DNA from: Virgisporangium aliadipatigenens
GTDB lineage: Bacteria > Actinomycetota > Actinomycetes > Mycobacteriales > Micromonosporaceae
Assembly: GCF_016863615.1 (NCBI RefSeq)
Contig: NZ_BOPF01000007.1
Coordinates: 62,001 to 126,000, forward strand
DNA length: 64,000 nt
Reading direction: 5' to 3'
The notes below the pieces were generated by a model. The model worked only from the letters and a program-made list of their open reading frames with translations, did no database searches and was not told the DNA's origin. The position numbers and the translations under genes were made by a program. Positions 40,856 through 48,587 of this stretch are shown piece by piece. The first letter of the stretch is position 1. The number at the start of each line of letters is the position of its first letter.

Positions 40856-42463
40856 TCAGGTGTACCGCGTCATCGCGGCGATCTCCGCCTCGCGCGTCGC
40901 ACGGCTCTTGGGAAAACCGGGGGCGTCGGGTCGGGTCTGCCAGGGCAGCGGACCGCCGTCGGGGCGGTACTCCACGCCGAGCGCGTCGAGCCGGGTGAGG
41001 TGCGCCGCGAGCCGGTGCCGGAAGTCGGGGTCGCGATCCGTCGCCCAGACCCGTTCGGCGAACGCACACAGCCGGGGGAACGCCGCGTAGTCGACCGCGC
41101 GGGTGGACGGCAGGTGCTCGGTCCAGATGTTGCACTGCGCGCCGAGCACCCGGGCCCGTTCCTGCGCGGTCAGCCCGGCCGGCATCGGCTCGAACGCGTA
41201 GACGTCGTCCACGCCGAGCACGGTCCCGACGGGCACGGGCTCGTCGGGCCGGTCGGACTGCCGGTAGTCCAGGTAGGTCCACATGTCGGGGCAGAGCACG
41301 ACGTCATGGCCGGCGCGGGCGGCGGTGACCGCGCCGGTGGTGCCGCGCCAGGACGCCACGGTCGCGCCCGCCGCGAGGCCGCCCTCGAGGATGTCGTCCC
41401 AGCCGTAGGGCCGCCGGCCGCGCGCGATCAGATACTCGGTGAACTGCCGGACGAACCAGCTCTGCAGCTCGTCCTCGTCGCGCAGCCCGAGCGCGCGCAT
41501 GCGTTCCTGCGCGGCCGGGCTGGCCCGCCACTCGTCCTTCGGGCACTCGTCGCCGCCGATGCCGATGTACTCGCCGGGGAACAGGTCGAGCACCTCGTCG
41601 AAGACGTCGCGGTAGAAGGCGATCGTCGCGTCGGCCACGTTGAGGACCCGGCGGGAGATGCCCCAGCGGGTGGAGACCTCGACGGGTTCGGTGGTGTTGC
41701 CCAGTTCCGGGTACGCGGCGATCGCCGCCTGCGAGTGACCCGGGATGTCGATCTCGGGAACGACGGTGACGAAGCGCTCGGCCGCGTACGCGACGATCTC
41801 GCGGATGTCGTCCCGCGTGTAGTAGCCGCCGTGCGGCCGGCCGTCGAAGCGTTCGTGGCGCGCCGTGCCCAGCATCGACTCCCGCCGCCAGGCCCCGACC
41901 CGGGTCAGCTCGGGACGGCGCCGGACCTCCAGCCGCCAGCCCTGGTCGTCGGTCAGGTGCAGGTGCAGGACGTTCAGCTTGTGCACGGCGAGCAGGTCGA
42001 CGAGGCGCAACACGTCGGCCTTGGGCATGAAGTGCCGGGCGACGTCGAGCATCGCACCGCGCCAGCCGAAGCGCGGCGCGTCGGACACCTCGACGCACGG
42101 CGCGAGCCATGCCGTTCCCGCGACGAACGCCCGCCGGTAGACCTGCGGCGGGAGGAGCTGCCGCAGGGTCTGCGCCCCGTGGAACACGCCGGCCGGGCCG
42201 CCGCCGGTGATGCGCACCCGGTCCGGCCGCACCAGCAGGCGGTAGCCCTCGGTGGGCAGGTCGTCGGCGAGTTCGAGGGCGACGGTGTCCGGGCCCGGTG
42301 GGCCGGCGGCGAGCGGCAGGCCGGTCGGGGGCGACAGTGCGCCGCGCAACCAGCGGGCGACGCCGCCGAGGGCCGGTGGCGCGGCGACGGCCGTCGCGTC
42401 GCCGAAGCGGAACGTGCCGGCACCGGCCACGAACGTCGCGGGCCGGGGGAGGAGCGTGCTCAA
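40856..42463 (-). CDS. GH20 beta-N-acetylhexosaminidase
   Basis: A 535-residue family 20 glycoside hydrolase. A small N-terminal domain (FRFGDATAVAAPPALGGVARWL) precedes the TIM barrel (FGWRGAMLDVARHFMPKADVLRLVDLLAVHKLNVLHLHLTDDQGWR). The catalytic pair is D305-E306 in GIGGDECPK. It cleaves terminal GlcNAc or GalNAc by substrate-assisted catalysis. There is no signal peptide, so it works in the cytosol on imported oligosaccharide. The TTG start overlaps the permease stop (TTGA), making it the fourth gene of the transporter operon. Confidence 0.93.
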   Translation of the reverse strand: MSTLLPRPATFVAGAGTFRFGDATAVAAPPALGGVARWLRGALSPPTGLPLAAGPPGPDTVALELADDLPTEGYRLLVRPDRVRITGGGPAGVFHGAQTLRQLLPPQVYRRAFVAGTAWLAPCVEVSDAPRFGWRGAMLDVARHFMPKADVLRLVDLLAVHKLNVLHLHLTDDQGWRLEVRRRPELTRVGAWRRESMLGTARHERFDGRPHGGYYTRDDIREIVAYAAERFVTVVPEIDIPGHSQAAIAAYPELGNTTEPVEVSTRWGISRRVLNVADATIAFYRDVFDEVLDLFPGEYIGIGGDECPKDEWRASPAAQERMRALGLRDEDELQSWFVRQFTEYLIARGRRPYGWDDILEGGLAAGATVASWRGTTGAVTAARAGHDVVLCPDMWTYLDYRQSDRPDEPVPVGTVLGVDDVYAFEPMPAGLTAQERARVLGAQCNIWTEHLPSTRAVDYAAFPRLCAFAERVWATDRDPDFRHRLAAHLTRLDALGVEYRPDGGPLPWQTRPDAPGFPKSRATREAEIAAMTRYT

Positions 42464-43296
42464 TCCTTCACCGCCCCGCCGAGGCCGGACACCAGCCGGC
42501 GCTGTACGAACACGAAGAACACCAGCACGGGGAACGTCATCAGCGTCGAGGCCGCCATGATGCCGCCCCAGTCGTTCTCGTCCGGCTTGAAGAAGACCAG
42601 CAGCGCCGCCGGCAGGGTCTGGTTCTGCGTGGCGCTGATGATGAACGTCTTGGCGAAGATGAAGTCGTTCCACGCGGTGATGAACGAGAACACGCTGGTC
42701 GCGGCAAGCCCCGGCGCGACCAGCGGGAACAGGATGCGCCACAGGACGGTGCCGCGACTCGCCCCGTCGATGAGCGCGGCCTCCTCCAACTCGTCGGGCA
42801 CGGCGGCGACGAAGCCGCGCAGCATCCAGATCGCGAACGGCAGGCTGAACGCCAGCTGCACCAGCACCAGCGACACGAGCGTGTTGAGCCCGACGCCCGG
42901 CACCACCCGGCCGAGGTCACGCATCTCGAAGAAGAGCGGGATGGTGAGCGCCTCCACCGGCACCATCTGGGCGATCAGGAACAGCACCAGAATGGTGGTG
43001 CGGAACCGGAACCGGAACTTCGTCAGCGCCACCGCGGCGAGGAACGCGATCAGCGCCGACAGCGCCACCACGCACAGCGCCACGACGGCACTGTTGAGGA
43101 AGTACCGGCCGAACCCGCTGACGCCGAGCGCGTGGCGGAAGTGTTCGAGCGTCGGGTGCCAGGTCCACGGGCGTGGCCGGGACGACTCGATCTCGCCGGT
43201 CGGCTTGAGCGCCGAGAGGACCATCCAGTAGATGGGGAAGACCGTCACCAGCGCGGCCAGCGCCGCGGCGGTGTTCGGCAGCCAGCGGCGGGTCAC
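42460..43296 (-). CDS. Sugar ABC transporter permease, MalG type
   Basis: A 278-residue inner-membrane permease with six transmembrane segments. The EAA loop reads ELEEAALIDGASRGTVLWRILFPLVAPG (ATPase contact), and the N-terminal PIYWMVLSALKP stretch is typical of carbohydrate CUT1 permeases. GTG at 43296 overlaps the stop of the first permease (GTGA). It is partner of the MalF-type subunit; the ATPase is encoded elsewhere, as is common in actinobacteria where one shared MsiK-type ATPase serves many importers. Confidence 0.95.
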   Translation of the reverse strand: MTRRWLPNTAAALAALVTVFPIYWMVLSALKPTGEIESSRPRPWTWHPTLEHFRHALGVSGFGRYFLNSAVVALCVVALSALIAFLAAVALTKFRFRFRTTILVLFLIAQMVPVEALTIPLFFEMRDLGRVVPGVGLNTLVSLVLVQLAFSLPFAIWMLRGFVAAVPDELEEAALIDGASRGTVLWRILFPLVAPGLAATSVFSFITAWNDFIFAKTFIISATQNQTLPAALLVFFKPDENDWGGIMAASTLMTFPVLVFFVFVQRRLVSGLGGAVKD

Positions 43297-44198
43297 AACG
43301 CCTCCCCGGTGCGGCGCAACGCGCGCAGGTAGAACAGCGTCACCACCACGAGGATCGCGGTCGTGACGACACCGATCGCGGAGCCCAGCCCGTACTGCGA
43401 GGAGGCGAACGCCTTCTGGTACGCGTACACGTTGAGCACCATGTTCTGCCCGGCGATGCCGCCACCGCCGGTCATCACGTACACCTGCGTGAACACCTTG
43501 AAGTCCCAGATGATCGACTGGATCACCACGATGGCGAGGATCGGGCGCAGGATCGGCACGATGACCCGCCGCCACGCCACCCAGGGGCCCGCGCCGTCGA
43601 GTTCCGCGGCCTCGAGCACGGGCTTGGGCACGGCCTGGATCCCGGCGTACAGCGTCACCATGACGAACGGGAACGAGTGCCAGACGACGACGGCACCGAT
43701 CAGCAGGAACGCCACGTCCCGGTCGTAGAGCCAGTTGTAGCCGGACAGCCCGAGCACCTCGTTGACGAGGCCGAGGTTCGTGTCGAACAGGAACATCCAG
43801 ACCACCGAACCGGTCATCGCGGGTGCGGCCCAGGCGGCGAGCGCGGCGAAGGAGAGCAGCAGCCGCGGAACGCGGTCGACCCGGGTCAGCAGCACAGCGA
43901 GGGCCGCCCCGACGGCGAGCGTCGCGACGACACACGCCGCCGCGAAACCGACCGTCTGGGCGAGCACCGTCCAGAACTCGCCGTCGGTGAGCAGCGTCGT
44001 GTAGTTGCCGGCGCCCAGGAACCGCGCGGGCACCCCGCCGCTCACCTGCGGCTGGCCGAACTCCAATGTGGACAGCAGGCCCAGCTGGTACAGGGGGTAG
44101 GCGAACAGCGGCACGAGCACCGCGAGCGTGGGCAGCAGGAGCCACAGCGGCATCAGCCGGCCGTGGCCGTTCCTGCCGCCCCGCACCGTGGAGGCCAC
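43293..44198 (-). CDS. Sugar ABC transporter permease, MalF type
   Basis: A 301-residue permease with six predicted membrane segments (LWLLLPTLAVLVPLFAYPLY at the N-terminus). The EAA loop reads EAAELDGAGPWVAWRRVIVPILRP. It begins with GTG at 44198, three bases after the binding-protein stop. It carries a variant of the dispersed palindrome (TCCAATGTGGA, 44062-44072). With the MalG-type partner it forms the channel for the substrate delivered by the lipoprotein encoded upstream. Confidence 0.95.
   Translation of the reverse strand: MASTVRGGRNGHGRLMPLWLLLPTLAVLVPLFAYPLYQLGLLSTLEFGQPQVSGGVPARFLGAGNYTTLLTDGEFWTVLAQTVGFAAACVVATLAVGAALAVLLTRVDRVPRLLLSFAALAAWAAPAMTGSVVWMFLFDTNLGLVNEVLGLSGYNWLYDRDVAFLLIGAVVVWHSFPFVMVTLYAGIQAVPKPVLEAAELDGAGPWVAWRRVIVPILRPILAIVVIQSIIWDFKVFTQVYVMTGGGGIAGQNMVLNVYAYQKAFASSQYGLGSAIGVVTTAILVVVTLFYLRALRRTGEAL
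44062..44072. repeat. Variant TCCAATGTGGA of the dispersed palindrome
   Basis: Differs from TCCACTGTGGA at two central positions; kept as a possible degenerate copy. Confidence 0.3.
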
Positions 44199-44201
44199 CG
44201 G

Positions 44202-45494
44202 CTACTTGCCCGCGAACGCGTTGTTCATCAGCGTGTTGGCCTCTTCGGTCGCCTGGTCGACGGTGGCCTTGCCGGTGATGATCTTCTGCAGCATGTTGAT
44301 CACGATCTTCTGCGAGTCGATCGTGGTCCACGCCGGATCGGCCGGCACGAAACGGGTTCCGGCGGCGATGGTGTCCATGAACGGCTTGAGGAACGGGTCC
44401 TTCGCGACGACCTCGGCGCGCGCGGACGTCATCGTCGGCAGGTTGCCGAGCGCGTCGTAGAGCTTCAGCTGGTACTTCTTGCTGGCCAGCAGTTGCGCGA
44501 ACTGCACGGCGAGGGTGCGGTGCTTGGTGGCCTTCATGACGCCGAGGTTGTTGCCGCCGGCGAACGCGGGTGCGATGGTGCCCGGCTTGGCGCCCGGCAG
44601 CGGCACGACGGCGTACTTGCCCTTGACCGGGCCGGCGTCGATCGCGCTGCGGTTGAAGTTGCCGATGATGCCCATGCCCGCGGTGCCCGCCGCGAAGGTG
44701 GAGACGGTCTTGCCGCCGGTCAGGTCGACGCACTGCTGGGCCGGGCAGATCTCGGGCGCGAAGAGGTCGGTGTACGCCTTGACGCCGGCCTTCGAGGCGG
44801 CCGTGTTGACGGTCGCCGTGTACGTCGCGCCCGACCGCGTGGCGAGATCGCCGCCGGCGTCCCAGACGAACGGCAGCGCCCCGAAGACGTACTGCCCGCC
44901 GACGGTGATGCCGACCAGCTCCGGCTGCGCCGCCCGGATCCGCTTGGCGGCCTCGACCAGCTCGGCGTACGAGGTCGGGGCGGCGAGCCCCAGCGAGGAG
45001 AACAGGTCGGTGCGGTAGTACAGCGCCCGCACGCCGACCCACCAGGGAAGCCCGTACGCCTTGTCGCCGACGGTGACCGTCTTCATCATGTCGGCCGGCA
45101 CGTCGCCCTTCTCCGACCAGCCGTCGATGTCCTTCGTGATGTCGGCCATCCCGCCCGCGGCGACGTAGCCGGCCAGGTCGGTGCTGCCGAACTCGGTGAC
45201 GTCCGGTGCGCTCGCCGGGTCGTTGAAGGCGCCCTTGAACTTCGCGGCGCGGGCCGCGGCGTCGGTGGCCAGGTAGCTGACGTCGACCGAGACGTCCTTG
45301 TGCGCGGCCCGGAACTCGGCGACGGCCTCGTTGACGAGCGCCTCCTTCGGTGCCCGGCCGGCCTCGTCGAAGAGCCACACCCGCAGGGTGCCGGTCTTCG
45401 CGTCGCCGGTGTCGGCGGGCTGAGCCGTCGACGGCGCGCACGCCGCCAGCGCGAGCGTGGCGACGACGAGGCCGCCGAGCCTGCGGATGATCAC
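44202..45494 (-). CDS. Sugar ABC transporter substrate-binding lipoprotein
   Basis: A 430-residue CUT1-type binding protein. The GTG at 45494 follows AGAGAGG at good spacing and gives a lipoprotein signal (LVVATLALAACAPS, Cys19). The mature protein shows the family 1 extracellular binding pattern: LRVWLFDEAG, DVTEFGSTDLAGYVAAGG, YGLPWWVGVRALYYRTDLF, and MGIIGNFN..AIDAGPVKGKYAVVPLP. The ligand is probably an amino-sugar-containing oligosaccharide or glycopeptide, judging from the GH20 gene and the D-amino-acid genes of the same regulon. It lies directly downstream of one copy of the shared operator. Confidence 0.93.
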   Translation of the reverse strand: MIIRRLGGLVVATLALAACAPSTAQPADTGDAKTGTLRVWLFDEAGRAPKEALVNEAVAEFRAAHKDVSVDVSYLATDAAARAAKFKGAFNDPASAPDVTEFGSTDLAGYVAAGGMADITKDIDGWSEKGDVPADMMKTVTVGDKAYGLPWWVGVRALYYRTDLFSSLGLAAPTSYAELVEAAKRIRAAQPELVGITVGGQYVFGALPFVWDAGGDLATRSGATYTATVNTAASKAGVKAYTDLFAPEICPAQQCVDLTGGKTVSTFAAGTAGMGIIGNFNRSAIDAGPVKGKYAVVPLPGAKPGTIAPAFAGGNNLGVMKATKHRTLAVQFAQLLASKKYQLKLYDALGNLPTMTSARAEVVAKDPFLKPFMDTIAAGTRFVPADPAWTTIDSQKIVINMLQKIITGKATVDQATEEANTLMNNAFAGK

Positions 45495-45548
45495 TGGGAC
45501 ACCTCTCTCACGTCCGGGGGTCGCGCGGCTCGCGCACGTCATGGATTA

Positions 45549-45580
45549 GCGAACCAGGTTCGAAAATGGTTCGTAGTTCG
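45549..45580 (-). promoter_or_regulatory. Shared GAAC-type operator, copy A (transporter operon)
   Basis: GCGAACCAGGTTC, seven bases, GTTCGTAGTT. It contains the perfect 13-bp palindrome CGAAC-CAG-GTTCG plus further GTTCG half-sites. The same core with the same 7-base spacing occurs at 49919. It lies 55 bases upstream of the binding-protein start; a TAATCC box on the minus strand abuts it. Confidence 0.75.
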
Positions 45581-45646
45581 AGTCGCTTCATCCTGCGCGC
45601 AGCGCCGCCGACGGTCAAGAGCCCACCGGCGCCCCTCGATGCATCG

Positions 45647-46861
45647 CTAGAAATACGTTTCGATGAGATCGCTCACCGTGTCGTCGTCCTCCACGACCGG
45701 GACGGTGCGCCACCGGTCGAAGGCGGTGCACGGGTGCGAGACACCGAAGCCGAGCAGGTCGCCCGGGCGCAGCGGGGTGCCCGCGGTCAGACCCAGGTAC
45801 GCGTGGTGGTCGTTCAGGCGCAGCACCTCGATGCCGTGCGCCGGTGCGGGCGTCCCGTCGGCCCGGCGCACCCGTCGGGCCACCGGCAGGCCCTCGTCGT
45901 GCGGCACGTCGCGCTTGCCCATGCCCACGATCGCCAGGCCGTCCTGCGGCACCGAGACGACCTGCGCCCAGACCTCCAGCGCGGCCTCCAGCGAGCCCTC
46001 CCCGGGAACGCGCCGGAACGGGTTCCAGCCGCGGTAGATGCCGTCGTCGTGGGAGACGTACGCGCCGCTGCGCAGCACCGTGCGCAGCGTGCGGCCGGGC
46101 AGCCAGGCGCCGCCGAGGTGGGCGGGCACCAGGTCGAGGTACCGGCTGCCGCCGGCCGTCACGATCACCTCCGCGCCGAGCAGGCCCGCGGCGGCCAGTT
46201 CGAGGGTCGCCGCGCGCAGCTCGGTGAGGTACGCGGCCGCATCCTCCACTGTGGACAGTCCGCCCTCGTACCCGGCCACCCCGGCGAGTTCCACCCCGGG
46301 CGCCGCGGCGGCGGCGCGCGCCACGGCGGCGAGTTCGGCGACCGTGCGGCAGCCGGTGCGGCCGCCGGCGTGGCCGAGTTCGACCAGGACGCGCAGCGGC
46401 CGGGTGCCGCCGCGGGCCGCCGCCGAAGCCGCCGCGACGCCCTCGGCGGAGTCGACGTAGCAGAGGAACTCGAAGCCGCGCCCGACCTCCTCGGCGAACC
46501 AGCGCAGCGGGCCCGCGTCGAGGAGTTCGTTGGCGAGCAGCACGCGCGGCACACCGAGCCGGCGCATCGCGAGCGCCTGGTTGGCGGTGGCCGCGCTGAT
46601 CGCCCAGGCGCCGGCGCGCAGCTGCGCGGTGAACAGCGAGGGCGCCATGGTGGTCTTCCCGTGCGGCGCGAACGCCAGCCCGTGCCGGGCGCAGTACGCG
46701 GCGAGGGTCCCGATGTTGTGCGCGATCGCGGTGCGCCGGGCCACCATGACCGGCCAGGTGAAGGCGCCGCCGAAGAGGCTGTGCCGGGCCGCCGCGAACT
46801 GCTCCGCCGACTGCGCCGCACCGGGCAGCCACAGCCCCTTCGTGCGCCAGTCGACGTTCAC
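45647..46861 (-). CDS. PLP-dependent D-serine deaminase-like enzyme
   Basis: A 404-residue fold-type III PLP enzyme (alanine-racemase N-terminal type). The PLP Lys is K69 in APHGKTTMAP. The phosphate loop region is VTAGGSRYLDL, and the C-terminal beta-domain carries VSHPC near the likely metal site (H..C as in D-serine dehydratase/D-threonine aldolase). It should deaminate or cleave a D-amino acid in the cytosol. GTG at 46861 overlaps the ridA-like stop (GTGA). It contains one TCCACTGTGGA palindrome. RidA next door would dispose of the enamine/imine product. Confidence 0.88.
   Translation of the reverse strand: MNVDWRTKGLWLPGAAQSAEQFAAARHSLFGGAFTWPVMVARRTAIAHNIGTLAAYCARHGLAFAPHGKTTMAPSLFTAQLRAGAWAISAATANQALAMRRLGVPRVLLANELLDAGPLRWFAEEVGRGFEFLCYVDSAEGVAAASAAARGGTRPLRVLVELGHAGGRTGCRTVAELAAVARAAAAAPGVELAGVAGYEGGLSTVEDAAAYLTELRAATLELAAAGLLGAEVIVTAGGSRYLDLVPAHLGGAWLPGRTLRTVLRSGAYVSHDDGIYRGWNPFRRVPGEGSLEAALEVWAQVVSVPQDGLAIVGMGKRDVPHDEGLPVARRVRRADGTPAPAHGIEVLRLNDHHAYLGLTAGTPLRPGDLLGFGVSHPCTAFDRWRTVPVVEDDDTVSDLIETYF
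46245..46255. repeat. TCCACTGTGGA palindrome, copy 4
   Basis: An exact copy inside the D-serine-deaminase-like gene. Confidence 0.6.
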
Positions 46862-47235
46862 GGCAGGGCGAGCACCGCGTCGATCTCGATGTCGAACCCG
46901 TCCAGTGCGACCGGGATCGTCGTGCGGGCCGGCAGGTTCTCCGTGCCGAAGTACTCGACGTAGATCTCGTTCAGCTCGGGGAAGTGCGCGAAGTCGCGCA
47001 GGTACACCCCGACCCGCACCGCCCGGGACAGGTCGGTGCCGGCGGCCTCGGCGACCCGCGCGAGGTTGGTGAGGGCGGCCCGGGCCTGCTCGCCGAAGCT
47101 GCCCTTCACCCACGTGCCGTCGGGCAGCACGGGGCACGCGCCGGCCAGGAACACCAGGCCCCCGGCGACGACCGCCTGCGAGTAGGGCCCACCGGGAGGC
47201 GCGGCCTGATCCGTGGAGATCACCTTCTTGGTCAT
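46858..47235 (-). CDS. RidA-family enamine/imine deaminase
   Basis: A 125-residue Rid/YjgF/UK114 protein. Family marks are GGPYSQAVVAGGLVFLAG at the start, RVGVYLRDFAHFPELNEIY in the centre, and the catalytic-Arg motif LPARTTIPV. It hydrolyses reactive 2-aminoacrylate-type intermediates to keto acids. Lying between a D-aminoacylase-like gene and a D-serine-deaminase-like gene, with a four-base overlap to the latter, it is well placed to process that enzyme's product. AAAGGTGG precedes the ATG. Confidence 0.93.
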   Translation of the reverse strand: MTKKVISTDQAAPPGGPYSQAVVAGGLVFLAGACPVLPDGTWVKGSFGEQARAALTNLARVAEAAGTDLSRAVRVGVYLRDFAHFPELNEIYVEYFGTENLPARTTIPVALDGFDIEIDAVLALP

Positions 47236-47240
47236 GTCGT

Positions 47241-48530
47241 TCAACCACCTTTCGAGGGGTCGGTACCGCTGATGCGGGGGAACTGCTCCGCCAGCCCGTC
47301 GGCGCCCACCAGCGGCGCCGTGAACAGGTCGCGCAGCCGCGCGGTGCGCCGCCGGAGCGCGGCACGCTGGGCGTCGGTGACCGGCACCCAGGGGCGCGGC
47401 TCCGCCGGGATCGCCGGCGGGAGCGGCCGGCCGGCGACGTACGTCGCCTCGTTGACGAACCGCCGCCGGGCCGTGCGCCGCTGCCGGTGCGAGTCGACCA
47501 CCTCGAACTCGCCCTCCTCGACCGCGAACACGGCGATGTCGGCGCGGGCGCCCACGGCCAGGGTGCCGGCCCCGGAGGGCAGGTCGAGAACGCGGGCCGG
47601 GCGCGCGGTCGCGGCGGCGACGACCTCGTGCAGCGGCAGGCCCACCGCGAGGAGTTTGGTCATCGTGGTCGGCAGGTCGAACACCGGCCCGTACAGGCAG
47701 CGCGCGTGCAGGTCCGACGAGACGGTGTGGGGGACCAGCCCGGACGCCAGCTGCGCCTCCAGGACGTCGAAGGCGAACCCGCCCGCGCCGTGCCCGAGGT
47801 CGAAGATCACGCCCGCCTCGTACGCCGCGCGCAGCGCCGGGTCGACGCCGTTCTTGCCGGCGACGCCCTCGGCGATGCCGCTGGCGCAGTGCGTCAGGAT
47901 GTCGCCGGGCCGCATCAGCGGCAGCAGTTCGCCGACGGTGGGCGGCGCCGCGCCGATGTGCACCATCACCGGCACCCCGCACGCCGCCGCCACCTCCACG
48001 GCGCGGCGCAGCGGCTCCAGCCCGTGCTCGCCGACCGTGTGGTGGTCCATCCGGACCTTCACGCCGACGACGAGATCGCGGTTGGCCGCCACCGCCGAGA
48101 TCGCCAGGTCGACGTCGCAGTTGCGCAGGTCGCGGCTCTCGCCGGTGGAGCCGGTGAGCCCGATGGCGGAGATGTTGAGCAGCGCGGGTACCCGGACCCG
48201 GAAGCCCGCGGCGGCTGCCCGCAGCGCGTCGATCGTGTACGCGCCGGCGGAACCGGCGTCGACCCACGTGGTGACGCCGGTGTACCAGGCGATCGGGTCC
48301 GGGGCGACGCCCCAGTACGTGGCGCCGGGATGCACGTGCGTGTGCAGGTCGATCAGGCCGGGCAGCACCAGCCGGCCGCTGACGTCCACGACCTCCCGCG
48401 CCCCGGCGCCCGCCAGTCCGGCTCCGACGGCCGCCACCCGGCCGCCGCGCACGGCCACGTCGGCCCGGCCGGCCCGGCCGCTGCCGGGGTCGATGACCTC
48501 GCCGCCGGTGAGCAGCAGATCGTAGGACAT
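47241..48530 (-). CDS. Amidohydrolase/deacetylase metallohydrolase, D-aminoacylase-like
   Basis: A 429-residue amidohydrolase-superfamily enzyme (EF_0837-type branch). The binuclear metal ligands are complete: H63 and H65 (DLHTH), carboxylated Lys K158 (VVGVKVRMD), H191 (VMVHIG), H214 (LTHCASG) and D273 (SSDLH). Such enzymes release an acyl group from N-acyl-amino acids or related amides. GGGAGGA precedes the ATG. Within the operon it could free a D-amino acid for the PLP enzyme downstream, which is an inference from gene order. Confidence 0.88.
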   Translation of the reverse strand: MSYDLLLTGGEVIDPGSGRAGRADVAVRGGRVAAVGAGLAGAGAREVVDVSGRLVLPGLIDLHTHVHPGATYWGVAPDPIAWYTGVTTWVDAGSAGAYTIDALRAAAAGFRVRVPALLNISAIGLTGSTGESRDLRNCDVDLAISAVAANRDLVVGVKVRMDHHTVGEHGLEPLRRAVEVAAACGVPVMVHIGAAPPTVGELLPLMRPGDILTHCASGIAEGVAGKNGVDPALRAAYEAGVIFDLGHGAGGFAFDVLEAQLASGLVPHTVSSDLHARCLYGPVFDLPTTMTKLLAVGLPLHEVVAAATARPARVLDLPSGAGTLAVGARADIAVFAVEEGEFEVVDSHRQRRTARRRFVNEATYVAGRPLPPAIPAEPRPWVPVTDAQRAALRRRTARLRDLFTAPLVGADGLAEQFPRISGTDPSKGG

Positions 48531-48587
48531 GTTCCTCCCGTTGTCGTCCGCACGCGCCCTGCCACGCGTGCGCCACGCGTCGCCGTG

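Noticed and set aside
45549-45580. Possible tRNA T-arm (GGTTCGAAA)
   Set aside because: No cloverleaf around it, and the same sequence recurs at 49919 as a regulatory motif.
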